A stretch of DNA of 64,000 nucleotides from Epiperipatus broadwayi (GCA_028023455.1 JAQFVV010000014.1:437336-501335); one strand, 5' to 3'. Shown: positions 44,375 through 57,555, counted from the first letter of the stretch. Numbers and translations are program-made. Notes: generated from the letters alone by a model not told the origin.

Positions 44375-46601
44375 TACTTTCACTTTTTATTTTTTAACCA
44401 CAAATAAAATTAAACACAATATCTATTTATATCGCTTTGCATTCAACAAATCATGAAATATTATTATTCAACAAATCATGAAATATTATTACTGTTTATT
44501 TAGTCTTTTAAATGGAACATATGACTGACTCCAACCGCTTATTCTTTTTTTTCTACCTATTCTCAATGCTTTAAATCGACCCAAAATATCTGTTTTTAAC
44601 TTCTCTCTTTTCATTAAAAGAAAAATTTATTTCAGTCAATTCTTTTATTTAAATCATACCACTTTTTTAATTACAACCATGCAGTTTAGTGTTTCTTTAA
44701 ATTTTTATTCTTTAATTCTATTTGACATAGGATTAATTACTGCCATATGTGATGGTTCTACACCCACATTGGGAAAGCCAAATGAACCGAGTGGGAGAAG
44801 ATCGAATAAAAAAAATGTGGAATAAAATTTTGTTTACTCTTTAATAAAATAACTTGAATAAAAAAATTTGTTCTTTAATAAGAAATATCATTGTGATAAC
44901 AAAATTGTAAAACAAATTGTTGACTTCTTTTTATAGAAAAATGACAATATTATAAAATTATTTATTATCAATTCGACCTACTCCAGCAGCAATATATTTA
45001 TTGCATCACACTGGTTCCTTAGGCAGAGAAGCATAATACTCAGGGTATCTATGACCAGACTGAACCTATATAAGATGTATAACCACAACCACCTTTCCAG
45101 GCCACAGATTTTCTCAACTGCTGAAGTCAACCCCTGTCATTCAAAGCACTTATGTTTTGAAGTAAACTTCAGGCACCAGCTAACTACAAGAAGTAGTTAA
45201 CATGCCCTGAATGATGGCAAACTAATTCAGCACCTAAGAAATCCCAACTAGCTTGTATACCTTCTCTACTAAATTGTTTTTTTTTGTAGTATAATTAAAA
45301 GAACTGACTGCCAGTAATTTGACAGACAAATACTTTATTTTATATAAAATATTCACTATGATTTGTAAAGTAATTTTATAAATTTTTAATTAAATAAACA
45401 ATTATCTCATATATGATAGCTACACACTCCAATAAAGCACAATAATAATGTAATATAAACACTATACAGATGGAGTGCAGACAACCTTTGAATTACAGCT
45501 AATTATTTCATGATTTGAAAGCTCTGTAACTATTTATTTGACATATTAGGAAACATGTGAATTTGCACTTACTATTGTTCATGATATGCTGGCTATAGAG
45601 TTAATTTATGCTGACTCTGGAGATATTCAAAGATTGCAATGGCTATTTATAGATTAATATAAAAAAATCAAGAATGGGAATAAGAAAATGTTATTACCTA
45701 TAAAATTTTAAACATTGTGACTTCTTGCTCTTTGCTGCTGCATGTGTGGTTTACGAACAGGTTGAATTTTGAGCTGATGCAGTCCTGACAATTGCGGTTC
45801 TGGGCTATTTCTATTTTAAGCAGTTAGACATTCTTCATGGCTTCAAATTATTAGATGGGCATGGCTTCTGTTGGACAGATGCCTGATGTTTTTGCAGATG
45901 AAGGCTGGAACTCTGTCACATGCTCTGACTTCTGCTTAGCATGGCATGGTATTTATTGAAAAATAAAAGTCTAATAGGTGATTGAGTCTAATTACATAAA
46001 TGACGAAATTTTCAGCCCTATTTATGTGATGCCATCTTGTTATCTTTTAATTAATTTTATATCCGCTAATTATTTTCATTGTTTAAAATCCATCCACTGC
46101 TTATTTTGATCAAATTTTGGTTAACATGCATTTTAATTATTTCTGTTGTTTATGGATTTTAATTAATTAATTAATAGCCATTGCTAATCCCATTCCTATA
46201 CAGCTTATCATTATATGCAATCTTTAAGTGAATTTTTTGAATTCAATTATAAGCGTTTATTTATTTTGATATTTAACTTTCATATTTTATTTACACACAC
46301 ATACATTTATTTTGTTTATATTTAAAATCAGTCTCTATTCACACACCCCTTAGTCTTAAAATAAATGAAACGAGAGATTTAGTTTTTTAGATTTTTTAAA
46401 ATAGTTTTAATTTTTTTTTTTTTAAAACTTAGTACACTTCTAAGTGTAATTATACAACTTTCTTTTTTTTCTTCATCTTCCTTCTGGCAATATATGTCAG
46501 GTTTTTTCAACAACATTAAACAGGACTTTTTTTAAAACTTTTGATGTTAAAATTTTATTATTAAATTTGTAATGCTTAAATAGTGGTACAATATATATAT
46601 A
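44375..46601. other. Noncoding DNA with two G+C-richer patches
   Basis: No gene recognised. Patches at about 45000-45270 and 45730-45960 are clearly less AT-rich than their surroundings and may be pieces of unclassified repeats. A 25-bp tandem (ATTCAACAAATCATGAAATATT) lies at 44442-44490. Confidence 0.4.
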
Positions 46602-47097
46602 TATTTATATATTCAGATTCAGTATTTTAGCTTAGATTACAATTTAATTTAAGTCCTTTTAGTTAGCATAATTATAATGCTAGTTTACGAACTGAGTTGT
46701 GTTAGTTTGGCAGTTAGAAGCTATCTGTTTTAGGTGCAATTAATTGATTATATATACCTATTCATCGTTTGTGTGTGCATTGCAAGTATGTCTTTATAAA
46801 GTACACATTCATGTGTTTACATTTTGCTGCATCTTCTAAATGGGTTCACAGTGACAGACCACCTTATTGTTTAGTTTGGGTATGCTATCTTTATTAGAAC
46901 TGGAACCTGAGGGTCCATATATGTTTATAAAGCCTATCCCAGTTCCTGAACTTATCTGTTCACATATTAATTGCAGCAAGCCATCCGGTCTCAAAGCAAC
47001 TGAGGATTTGATGCTGAAGCTCTTGAATAATTACTCTCTTGCATCACAAACTTATCCTTTAGTATTTTATGTAGTGCTATAGTATATATATATATAT
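46602..47097 (+). repeat. Dispersed repeat R, copy 1, left part
   Basis: Matches 57556-58030 in the same orientation. It begins with a (TA)n run and TTCAGATTCAGTATTTTAGC, and includes ACTTATCTGTTCACATATTA near 46948 and GCAACTGAG near 46998. It ends in a (TA)n run at 47081-47099. The sequence that should follow, judged from the intact copy, is found at 52279. Confidence 0.85.
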
Positions 47098-48942
47098 ATG
47101 TAATTTGAGGATTATTAGATATTTAATATCTTACTTTAAGATACAATTAATGATAGGATAGGGGGTTGGCTTGTCATAAACATAGTCAGTTCAGTTTGAG
47201 TTGATGCTAATTTGTTTTATTTGTTCACATAGCAGTATTAAGACTTGTTTGAATGATTCTCTAGTTGATTTGCTTTACATATTTTAATCTATTGTATAAA
47301 CAGTGAAATATGTTTAATTCATCATCATTAAAATTGTCATTTCAGTCACATCAGTTTAATACCTATAGTACATTATTTGTAAATATTCATTTATGTCTGT
47401 ATCATTATCCAACTTCATTTTTCATTCATATGCTTCATTAAACCATCAAGTATCATATCTCATATCCAAATATTTAATTTCATAACTAATAGTGTTAAAA
47501 CCATCTTGATTACATTTTAAGTGAATTAATGGATTATTAGACTGGTGAATTATTAAACAATAATTATACTGTAAAATATTTTATTTGTTAAAGTAATTCC
47601 CATTAGTTTTATTCTGTTGTTTTTGAAGTACAGACTATTTAATTCTTAGTTCAATTTAATATTTAATTTTTTATTTATTTATTTAAAAGACTATAATTTT
47701 TTTGTTTCTATTTTTTTTTCCACAAGAAAGTTTCTTGCATAAATTAAGTCTTAGTCCCTGTCTGATGACCTTTGAACTTTCAAACAACTTTGGATTGGAA
47801 GAATGAATGCTGGGTAATTTTTTTTGAGGGTTATAAAATGAGTTAAAGATAATTCTACAGGGGACTACTAAAAAGAACTACCAAAGAAAACTATTAAAAG
47901 GAAACGGCAAAATAAAGAAGACTACTAACTCAGATTCTCTACTGATAGAACTTCAAAGTATTAGCTAAACAAAGCTTAATAGTACAATTTTATTAAAAAG
48001 CCTATTATTACCAGAAAAAAGCCAAGTTGAAATTTTAAAGTACTAAAAGGTTTCAGGATAATGTTCGAGTGAACAACTTAAAGGTACATTAATTTTATTC
48101 TTAATTGACAGTTTCAGAATTCTCAATCATTATTTTGAGTGCATGAGTGTATCTACATTATAATGTATTTAAAATTAATTAGTAATATGAAGAATGGAAT
48201 GGAAGTACGTAGTTATATTTTAAAATCGTTTTATTTAAATTTTATTTCTACTTGTGAAGAAGAGAGAGGAATGTTTGTTTATTTTTCAAAATTATTTATC
48301 TTAAATTTGAATTATAGTATTAAGGGAACAACTGCAGCATGTGCATATCTTTGTTATGTTAGAAAAATATGCGAACTATTATTAAGTCTTTTAGGAACTC
48401 TTTATTATGAATTTTGTGCTAGTTATAAAGAAGAAGGTTAAGAAAAATGCATAGGAATCATTTATTTTATTATCATTTTATTGAAATACTTGCCTGGCTA
48501 TTTATAATTTCTTCTTTGACTATTAGAAAATAAGACTAAATATATAATACAACTAATTATTTAATTATTTTTCCCAACTACTATGAGAAATGGATTTAGA
48601 AAATCGATGAAACTGACTATGACTTTTGTTTTATTAATTGTCCTCTTTATTTTGCGATGGAATTTCTCATGTATAATATTGCCAACCAGCTCACGGAAAG
48701 TTAAATAAGTGGTATCAGTTCAAATAATTATATATGTTTTGTAAATTGCTCTGAAAAAGAGACATGAAATAAATGCCTAATATATTTTATGAATAAATGT
48801 GAATTATTACTTCTTGTCTATAACAATAGCAATTTCATTAGCTTCACTAAGAACATTGAATGCGCTATACTGGAGTCAAAATAATATTGTTATTTGTTTT
48901 CCTGCAGGTACATGTTGTTTTGTCAATATTTATCTTTGTGTG

Positions 48943-49038
<96 letters not shown>

Positions 49039-52000
49039 TCAGACATGACCAAGGGATGTCATGTATAAACTGCAACAAACTTTTCATTTTCAACCCAGAA
49101 GAAGAAAACAAAAGAACTTTATTTATTTATTTATTTAATCCTATTTAGTAGATAGATAGTTTAAAGGTTGTTTTATGATTTTATTATTGTTATTATTATA
49201 TTTATTATGTATCTAAGAACGTCTCCTTAACGTATAATATTAAGGGAATATTATACAAGGTATTTATTATTATTTTAGTTTCAGCTTTATCGTGTACTGT
49301 ATATCAACATACATGCTTGATAAAATGGAGACGTCCATTTAAGGTTAAAAGGGGTGAACAATTATTTTAAAAGAGTTTCATTACATAAAATCTGATAGTA
49401 TATCGTGTCGTTTTTTTTAATAGATTAGAAAATCATTATTTTTCAATAATTATTTAACCTAGAACATAAAGCTTTATTATTTATCTAAGCCAAATTTTGG
49501 CTTTGGATTTGTACTAATATAAATGCATTATAAAAAGATTATGTTGTCTCACCTTGCCAATAGAAATTATTGGCTTGTTTTTCAACCATAGTTAATATGT
49601 TTTTAAGTTATAAATATTATATCAAATATGAAATGTTTACCCATTATTGCGTTTACAGTTAGTAATTAATATTTTACATTAGTTCCTTACCTACTGGGAT
49701 TTGAATTGTCTGTATTATTATTATGCTTTATATTTGTGTATATTATAAAACTGAACTATAACAATGTGTAATTTGCAAGTAAAATGATATAAAATCTATC
49801 GGTTTCGGAGGGTGGGAATGGACTATTCAAATTTGAAAGATTAGAATTTGTTTAAGCATGAATTTATTGTTCTTTATTATGTTTGATAAGAAAAGTGTTT
49901 AATGGCTATTTGTAGTAGTTTAATGATATTTTATTGTGTCTTATGGGATCGAATAATCTTTTTTTTTGTTATTTGAATATTTGATATGGTAGATTGCCTA
50001 GTATATCTTATGGGATAAGATAAAATCCCTTTGTTATAGAAGTATTTGATAGGAGTGTATTGAATCCTCCAGTTTTGCTATTTGATATTATGAATTGGAG
50101 TATGTGTAGCCAAGTATTTTATCTCCCTGATGTTTTGGTGATGAGATGTATTCCCACCAGTTTATGTAGTCTCAGAAGTAGACTTGGGAGTTATTGTCTT
50201 GTTAGTTATAAAATTAGAATTGTGAAAATCTTTTATCTCATGTGCTTATAGAATGCTTTCATCTTACTCATAGCCATGTGCCAGCTAATTTATTGATAAG
50301 AAGAATAAAAGTAGAATTGATTTTCCCACTAAACAGCTGTGTTAGAATTAGTGCTGAAGCTTGTTTGGTCCATTGCCATTGTCCGTTTATGATTTATTTA
50401 CACATTCATAAGTAAACTGATTGGATTGATTAGTATTAATTATTTATTGCATGACACACAGCATAATGCAGACACAGATATAAAATACTAATTTAACAGT
50501 TATAAAAAAAATCAATTTTTTATGCCCGATTTCAATCATTTTGCATTTATAATTTTAAATTTGATATCATCAGCTTTTTATAATGTTTAATCATAACTGG
50601 TATAAGCAAGCAAAGAAGACAAACTATAATTGATTAATAACATTATTCATTTCTATTTTGCAAAGATAAAACATAGCTAATTGATAGAATTATTTCCATT
50701 TTGCAAGGTATGATTTAATCTTATTTTGTGTTTATTCTTAGGTTCAAACCCCTTATTTTAGTTAATGTGCATTTTAAAGTAAAAATGCCAAGATTTTATT
50801 TTTATTTTATAATGTAATTGAAATATTTAACCTATGTTGTTTGTTAGACTTATTAGATTAATTAATAATTTAAGAGTGATATAAAAGACAAGATGTCGAA
50901 TATAAAATAAATTCTATTGTTGATTGCCAGAAATGTGAGACTATATTATGTCAGTTCCATATGTTTATCAGAAGTGACTGATAACTGAAAACCATTTTTG
51001 CAATAAAATATAAAGATTTTATTTTAGTTTATTCTTTAGGGTTAAAGATATAATGTGATGCCATTAGTCAATCAAAGTGACTTGCTAGACAAAATATATC
51101 AGATAAGAAGTTAAAAAATTATCTTGTAATTTATGCTATTATATTGGTTTTCAACCACTGATATTAATACATAAAGAACTTATATCTGTACAAATTGTAA
51201 AGAAATTAAATGTTTATTTAACTATATATATTTTTTGTAATAAATGTTTTATTATTGAAAATTGTATTCAAGATTCTTTTTTAACACACATTCGTGTTTC
51301 ATATTTCCACACATGCTCACATATTTATTTTATTTAATATGATATAATTGTATTTTAATTTAATTTAATGATGAACATATTCAGACATGATGATATTGAT
51401 TTCCTTGAGTCAAACACTATATGAGATGTCAATTATTTACTGAATTTTTACAAGGGTTTTATTATTTAATAATTGTTTAGATGATGAATTGAAATCAAAA
51501 TGTGCCCAATTTCTTTCATTACCTAACTACCATTATTTTGTTAGGGTATCATTTAATTTATTCCATATTTTCATAATAAGAAAATAGTAGTTGTTAAGAA
51601 GGAGATTTTAGATTAAGCTAGGCAATAAATAGTTTCCCTGAGATCTTCAATTATTAATTTAGATTAAATATTAAATTCAGTTAATTAGATTAGATTAGTG
51701 TATAATTAAAATTTAGTAATGATAGGTGTAGTTTAAGTTCAGATTCAACTTGTTATACATTATAGTTTCTAAATTTTGCATTTTATTTATATCAGTTTAA
51801 TTTTGTAATATGGTAGAGGTTGTTCAGTGCATGTGGATGATAGGAGAAGGTGAAGTATAAATTATAACTTGTTAAATTTAGATGGTAGAATTTTACCAAT
51901 TTAATTCTTATTTATTTTAGAATTAAATAGATGTTTTATTCCTATTAACTATAATATTTTTCCCCACATCTCATGTACATTTTACACCTCATAGACCTCT

Positions 52001-52145
52001 GTATTACTCAACTGAGCTAGGTCAAGGTAAAACTTTATTAAGAGCCTCATTGATAGTTTTAAAATAAGATTAGTCCAATAGTTATTCTATGATCCATAGA
52101 ATTGGTGACCCCAGGTATTTGTGGTTGTTGGTGATTGGTGGTGAG
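47098..52145. other. AT-rich segment separating the two parts of repeat R
   Basis: About 5 kb with no credible coding region. It includes the (ATT)n tract and weak frames such as 48139-48441 with no motif. Relative to the intact repeat at 57.6-58.2 kb, this DNA looks inserted at a (TA)n run; I see no terminal repeats of its own. Confidence 0.45.
48943..49038. repeat. (ATT)32 microsatellite
   Basis: About 96 bp of uninterrupted ATT triplets, the longest perfect simple repeat in the window. Its perfection implies active length change or recent origin. Confidence 0.97.
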
Positions 52146-52263
52146 GGGTTACAATATATATATATATATATGACATATTTTGCGGGTTTATCCATGTTAA
52201 AATATTTTAAATATTTTAACACGGATGAACCCGCAACATGTGTCCTTTATATCTGCAACCCGT
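52146..52263. repeat. Small hairpin (MITE-like) element
   Basis: 36-bp arms at 52172-52207 and 52209-52244 pair with few mismatches (TGCGGGTTTATCCATGTTAA against its complement in TTAACACGGATGAACCCGCA). Outer GGGTT.CA.ATATA segments at 52147 and 52262 pair as well. It sits between a (TA)n run and the right part of repeat R. No coding content. Confidence 0.75.
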
Positions 52264-52278
52264 GAAAACCTTCGTATC

Positions 52279-52492
52279 AACATATATATATATGCAAATG
52301 TAAAATTAACCAGTTTTTTTTCTTATTAATTAATTATTCGGCATTAGACTGAAACTCAAATCTTGGCTACCAGATGTATCTGCATTATCTTGAGCTTATT
52401 TGTTTGCTCACACTGTTAATATATATAACAGTGAGTCTAGAACTGTATGTATTCATTATCTGTGCTATTATCTTATAACATCAGCCTAATTT
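52279..52492 (+). repeat. Dispersed repeat R, copy 1, right part
   Basis: Matches 58024-58235: ATATGCAAAT.TAAAA.TAACCAGTT, then TCTGCATTATCTTGAGCTTA, then TAACAG..... and GTATTCAT.ATCT. It is the direct continuation of the left part ending at 47097. Confidence 0.85.
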
Positions 52493-52629
52493 CCCTGATT
52501 TCAAATGAATGGTGAGCTCAGCTTGAAGTACATGTACCTATGATACCAAAGTTACCAGTCAGAGCTATTCAAATGACTGGCCAATGGACTGATGACCAAC
52601 TCTGAGTAATACCAGGTTTGGTTAGACCT

Positions 52630-53420
52630 GTAGTGGGGCCAACGAATCCTGGAGCACCCGTTTTTTGTTATGGAAAATTTAATTCAGAGGTTAGTCATTG
52701 GCAATGATTTCTTAGTTAAACATAGGTGCATCATTAATTATGGCCAGGGTACAGTCAAATTATAAGGAAATATTCAAACTCGAAGGTCTAACCCACCTCC
52801 AGCAAACAAGGTTGTATGTTTGCCCTTGAATCCAGAGGAAAGTTCAACCTTCAATGGTGCACTAGCTCTTGGCATACAAGTGGAAGCTGAGCAGAGTGGG
52901 TCATAAGGAAGAGGAAGAAAAGAAAGGAGAGTTATTTGTTCCTTTAAGACAAGAAACAATCTGAGAGGTTGAACCTGGAGGCTGAGCAATATGTATGACA
53001 GGATATGATAAGGTTCCCAGGATCTGCTAGTACTTATGCATAATAGAGCCATTTTATTGCCATTTATGTATCAGAAGGTGAAGAGTATCTTTTGGGACCT
53101 GAACTTAGTCCAGGACTGTATCAAGGGTAATTTGGTAACCAAACCCCACTCATAGATATGGTAGAATATAACAGTAATGAATACATGTTAAGCAATGGAT
53201 TTTCTTTCATTGGGAGTGTGTATGCCCATACTTTTGAAGCAGTCAAGGATCACCTTTCAATATCACTTAGGCCAGATGATGGGAATATGACTGGATGTCT
53301 GAAGAGGGGAGTGAGTTCTTGGAGGTTTTTGATCCTAGTGCTAACCATTGTGCTCAGGAACCCTTTGTAAATTTACCCCCAGATGGCACTTAAATAGGAT
53401 GATCTTTGATCGTTTGTGGA
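52630..53420 (+). pseudogene. Gypsy-like retropepsin end and linker fragment
   Basis: One frame from about 52670 reads LVIGNDFLVKHRCIINYGQG (52691 onwards), which matches the C-terminal half of LTR-retrotransposon proteases (hydrophobic pair, Gly, x, Asp/Asn, Phe-Leu, then a C.I.Y segment), followed by a stop, then NPPPANKVVCLPLNPEESS and further stops. Another piece near 53355-53400 (EPFVNLPPDGT) resembles the following V.N....L..GT segment of such polyproteins. The catalytic DS/TG half and RT are not recognised. The frame at 53158-53370 (SFIGSVYAHTFEAVKDHLSI) is in the same region but unidentified. Orientation is opposite to the Gypsy relic at 42-44 kb. Confidence 0.5.
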
Positions 53421-55387
53421 TTTGTCCCTTCCCAACAATATTTAAACAATAGTAGCATTAATATAAATTTTGTGTGTGTTTTGCTATATATATATATATT
53501 TATCCAGTTAGATTAGTTCTTAATATGTGTGGAGTTGTTTGTAAACTTAGATTTTAATTATACTGGTATGGGATTATAGGTATAGCAAGTTCAAAAGAGA
53601 GGAATAGCCAGTGAAGGGAAAAATTAAATTATTTTTTATCGTTATCTATCTTGTTTTACAGTAATGATTGTATTCAGAAGTGTTTCTTAAACTTGAGTAA
53701 AATCTTTTTTTATATATATTTTTTGTTTTATTTTGTAAGCACGGGGATATGAAACAGTATATTCCTTCTCTCAGCTGTTTTACCTAATTTTTCCCACAGC
53801 TCCATCTGTGCCAGATTTAAACCATTTCTGAGTACATATACAAAAGCATAAACATCACTATATATGTGTTATTGGACATATATAGGCAGACATACAACTG
53901 TGATATCAATTTTTATATATTACGGCATATATATTTTAAAAAGTTTTGTTACATATTTTGTTTTGTTAAGAGTTTACATTTTAAATTGCATGTGGTCTAC
54001 AAATGACCCTGTTATATGTACAGGGTTATTATTAAAAGCTAAAACAATTCTCAATTTTAATCTTAAATGAATCATAAACAAAATCTGCTTGACATGGTAA
54101 TTTAAGTTGTTTCTAAAAAATAGTATTTTTTCCAAAGTATAGAATTTTAGTAAACAACATTTCCAAACTGAAACTATTAAAGTTATTAGGAATTTAAAAG
54201 GTCATTTTTAAAGAAAAATATTCTAGTAAAAAATGACAGGAAAATTTAAAATACATTGAGTTACAGAATTTCAAAGAGGCACTAGGTGATTTTCAAGAAG
54301 TAAATAATCTTGTTGACAGCAGGGTGGTCTAAAGCTTGAATTATATAAATAGGCCTGATTTCTTTCTGCAAGGATTCATTCTATAATTTTATGTGAAACA
54401 TTGCCTACCAGAATCCATGCCAGCTTTGACTCTGACATGTCTGTCTCGGACCAAACTTAGGTTTTCTGTTTCTCAGAAGAAGGCAATTTCTATTCACCCC
54501 TACATGCCTTATGGCATGATCATCATCACAGGTAGGAGAAATCATCCAGAAGCCTGCCACAAGAAGAGGAAGACACCTTAATCAAGACTACCTATCCTGA
54601 TGAGAGTGCCACTATTTCTACCATCTGATGTGCCTGCATTTCAAGCTACAACTAAGATCGGTGATATTCTTTTCAAAGACTGCAGACCTCTATAATTTAA
54701 TTTGTAAATTTGCAATTTTAATATTAAGCTAGCTTATTTACTATAATGAACATTCAAAATTTTTTCTTAAAACTTTTTAAATTAAATCACTTATAAAATA
54801 AACTATGTTAAACTTGCCTGAATTCATCTTTATCCTGTGAAATGAATTACTGTTAATCTTATTTATTAAAATCTGTTAAATCATTTCTAAAGTAACTATA
54901 TAAAACTATCTTAAATTAATCTTTATATTGTCAAATAATTTATTTATCTAATTTGTAAATAATTGCTATCAATTATGATTTAAATTTTTAAAACTGAGAT
55001 CATGTCTAGATTTATTGTTTTAGTTATTTTGTTTAAATTTACTATTTATATGTTATAATATGACTATCTTTAAAAACAGCAAATAATAATTGTTAACTAA
55101 CTTTCAATGAAGATAAATTAAAATGTCCACTTTAAATATTTTAAGAATGCTGCTTGGCATATTCAATTGTTGTTTCAAAACACTACATTAATAGATAATA
55201 ACCAATCACTACATGCTCATTATCTTGATTTTTTGTTATAAATTGCATTATATTTCGTGAGGGTTTGCTTAGACAATTATTATAATTTATGACTTTGATA
55301 TGTTAGTTGGAAGTGATATGCTAGCTAGAGAAGATATTAAAGTATATTTGTTAATGTTCATTAATGCCCATCAAATATATATATATC
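53421..55387. other. AT-rich DNA without recognised genes
   Basis: No coding signal found. A less AT-rich patch at about 54300-54680 contains the frame 54393-54581, which has no recognised motif. Confidence 0.45.
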
Positions 55388-57541
55388 ATCATCAACCATT
55401 ATCAATCCACTGCAGGATGAAGGTCTCTCCAAGTTTAATCCATCTTCTCCGATCTTTAGCTTCTCTTCTCCACAACACCCCTGCACATTTTCTTATTTCA
55501 TCCATCCATCTCACATGTGGTCTCTTTCTGGATCTTTTACAATCTCTTGGAATTCCAGTTTAAAATTTCAATTGTCCATCTATTATCATCTCTTCTAGCA
55601 ATATGTCCAGCCCAACTCCATTTCAATCTTTTAATTTTTTCAATAAGGTCAGTAACACCTGTTTGTTGTCTTACCCATACATTGCGTTTTCGATCTCTTC
55701 TTGTTACTCCCAACATACATCTTTCCATACTCCTTTGAGTGGTCTGAAGTCTCTGTATTGCTCTTCTATTAAGTGTCCAAGTCTCAGATCCATAAGTAAG
55801 AACTGATAAAACACATTTGTTAAAAACCATCCTTTTCAAACACATAGGCATATTTCCTTTTAGTATCAAGTTATTTCTACCAAAAGCACTCCAACCAAGT
55901 TTAATTCTATGATTAATTTCCTCCATTATGTTTCCATCCGTATTAATAATCTGACCAAGGTATTTGTAACTGTTAACTTCTTCTAATTCTTCATAATCAA
56001 TGTTTATTTTCATATTTTGAGCAAATCGATTAAACATTACTTTAGTCTTTTTAACATTTATCTTTAGTCCTACTTTTCTACTTTCATCTGCTAACTCCTG
56101 CAACATTTCCTGCAGCTCTGAAGCATTATTTGCAAAAACAACTACATCATCTGCGAAATCTAAATGACTTAAATATTCTCCATTTACTTTCACTCCTTTA
56201 GTTTCCCATTTTAATCCACAAAATACTTCTTGCAGCACTGCTGTAAAGAGTTTTGGAGATATGGAGTCACCTTGTCTTACACCTTTCTCAATGTTGATTT
56301 TTCCAGTATCATTATGTAATCTAATTGTTGCTGTTGCATTTTTATAAATATTCTTTAAAATATGACAATATCCTGGATCTATACCTTGATGATCCAATGC
56401 TTTAATCACTGAAGAAATGTATATAGAATCGAATGCCTTTTCATAATCTATAAATCCAAAACATAATGACAACTCATATTTGTTTGTCCTTTCTATGACT
56501 TCTCTCAATACCTGGATATGATCTATTGTACTAAAACCACTTTTAAATCCAGCTTGTTCTCTTGGTTGGTGGAAATCCAAAGTTTTCTGTAGACGAGTTG
56601 TAATTATCTTGGTAAAATTTTTATATAAAACTGATAAAAGGCTGATAGGTCTGTAATTTCTAATATCTTCTTTATCACCTTTTTTAAATATTAATATTAT
56701 TACTGCATTCTTCCAATCTTCCGGTACATCTTTATCATTTAGACATTTGGTATATAACTTTGCTAAAATTGTTTCTATTTCTTCACCTGCTTCTTTTAAT
56801 ATATCAATTATAATTCCATCATTTCCTGGAGCCTTTCCTTTCTTCATACACTTAATTGCATGTCTCACTTCTTCATTTAAAATTCTGGGCAGTTCGGAAG
56901 ATGTAATAGATATAGGAGGTACTTGTTCTTTATTACTATATAATTCTTGATAAAAATCTTCTACCAATTTCATGATGTCATCTCTCTTTTTAGTAATAAT
57001 TCCATCTTTTTTTCTTATTGCGGATATAAATTTCCTACCAATACCAAAATGTTGTTTAACATTTTTGAGACTTTTATTTTCTTCTACAGCTTTCCTTGCT
57101 ATTTCACAGTTATACTTTCTTATATCATTTTCAACTCTTTTCCGTACCATTTTACAAAATTCGAGATATTCAATTCTTTTTAATACATCATTTTTGTATA
57201 TCTTCATATTTTTTCTTTTCTTCATAAATTCTCTAGTCTCAGTAGAAATTTTATTAGTCAATTGCTGCTTTTTTCTACCAGCTATGTTTGTTGCAGTTTT
57301 TAAAAGTGTATCAGTTATTTTCATATTAATTTCATTCAAATCTGTATCATGTTCAAAATCTCCTAACACTTGAAACCTATTTGTAAGTTCTAATTTAAAT
57401 TTATTAGAATGTTTCTGAAGATTAGGAATATCAACTGTAAATATTGTTTTTCTTAATAATTTTTGTCTTTCTAGTTTTACATTAACATGTAACTTACACC
57501 TTACTAATCGATTATCACTTCCTGTGTTAAATTTATTAAGA
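55388..57541 (-). mobile_element. RTE-clade LINE (G), 5'-truncated, in a (TA)n tract
   Basis: About 2.15 kb on the minus strand, closely similar to F. The 3' end is again an ATGATG-type repeat right after the coding end (55388-55400). Both edges abut (TA)n: ATATATATAT at 55377-55387 and at 57544-57557. This suggests integration into a (TA)n run, so a target-site duplication cannot be measured. The 5' end lies about 0.45 kb short of F's, in the endonuclease domain. Confidence 0.88.
55537..57369 (-). CDS. RTE reverse transcriptase, 610-codon open frame (G)
   Basis: The longest open frame in the window. It begins after a frameshift in the endonuclease end (start ATG at 57369 is fortuitous) and covers linker, full RT and thumb. 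Motifs: GKAPGNDGIIIDIL near residue 180, YRPISLLSVLYKNF, FIDYEKAFDSI (motif A Asp), GVRQGDSISPKLFT (motif B), LDFADDVVVFANN (motif C, both Asp present) and KINVKKTKVMFNRF, YLGQII, LTYGSETWTLNRR, then HIARRDDNRWTIEIL. A 1-bp insertion near 55553 (GAATTCC versus GAATCC in F) ends the frame at WNSKRL; the true C-terminus continues in another frame to about 55410. The RT core has no visible lesion, but the copy lacks most of its endonuclease. Confidence 0.9.
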   Translation of the reverse strand: MLGDFEHDTDLNEINMKITDTLLKTATNIAGRKKQQLTNKISTETREFMKKRKNMKIYKNDVLKRIEYLEFCKMVRKRVENDIRKYNCEIARKAVEENKSLKNVKQHFGIGRKFISAIRKKDGIITKKRDDIMKLVEDFYQELYSNKEQVPPISITSSELPRILNEEVRHAIKCMKKGKAPGNDGIIIDILKEAGEEIETILAKLYTKCLNDKDVPEDWKNAVIILIFKKGDKEDIRNYRPISLLSVLYKNFTKIITTRLQKTLDFHQPREQAGFKSGFSTIDHIQVLREVIERTNKYELSLCFGFIDYEKAFDSIYISSVIKALDHQGIDPGYCHILKNIYKNATATIRLHNDTGKINIEKGVRQGDSISPKLFTAVLQEVFCGLKWETKGVKVNGEYLSHLDFADDVVVFANNASELQEMLQELADESRKVGLKINVKKTKVMFNRFAQNMKINIDYEELEEVNSYKYLGQIINTDGNIMEEINHRIKLGWSAFGRNNLILKGNMPMCLKRMVFNKCVLSVLTYGSETWTLNRRAIQRLQTTQRSMERCMLGVTRRDRKRNVWVRQQTGVTDLIEKIKRLKWSWAGHIARRDDNRWTIEILNWNSKRL

Positions 57542-57555
57542 AAATATATATATAT

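Noticed and set aside
45000-45270. Possible tRNA-derived SINE in a G+C-richer patch
   Set aside because: No A-box/B-box pair or tail repeat could be placed.
48139-48441. 100-codon plus-strand frame
   Set aside because: No motif, biased composition, and lies in AT-rich DNA without homologous support in the window; likely chance.
48799-49148. Open frames of 84-89 codons with long Ile or Tyr runs
   Set aside because: They are translations of the (ATT)32 microsatellite and have no other content.
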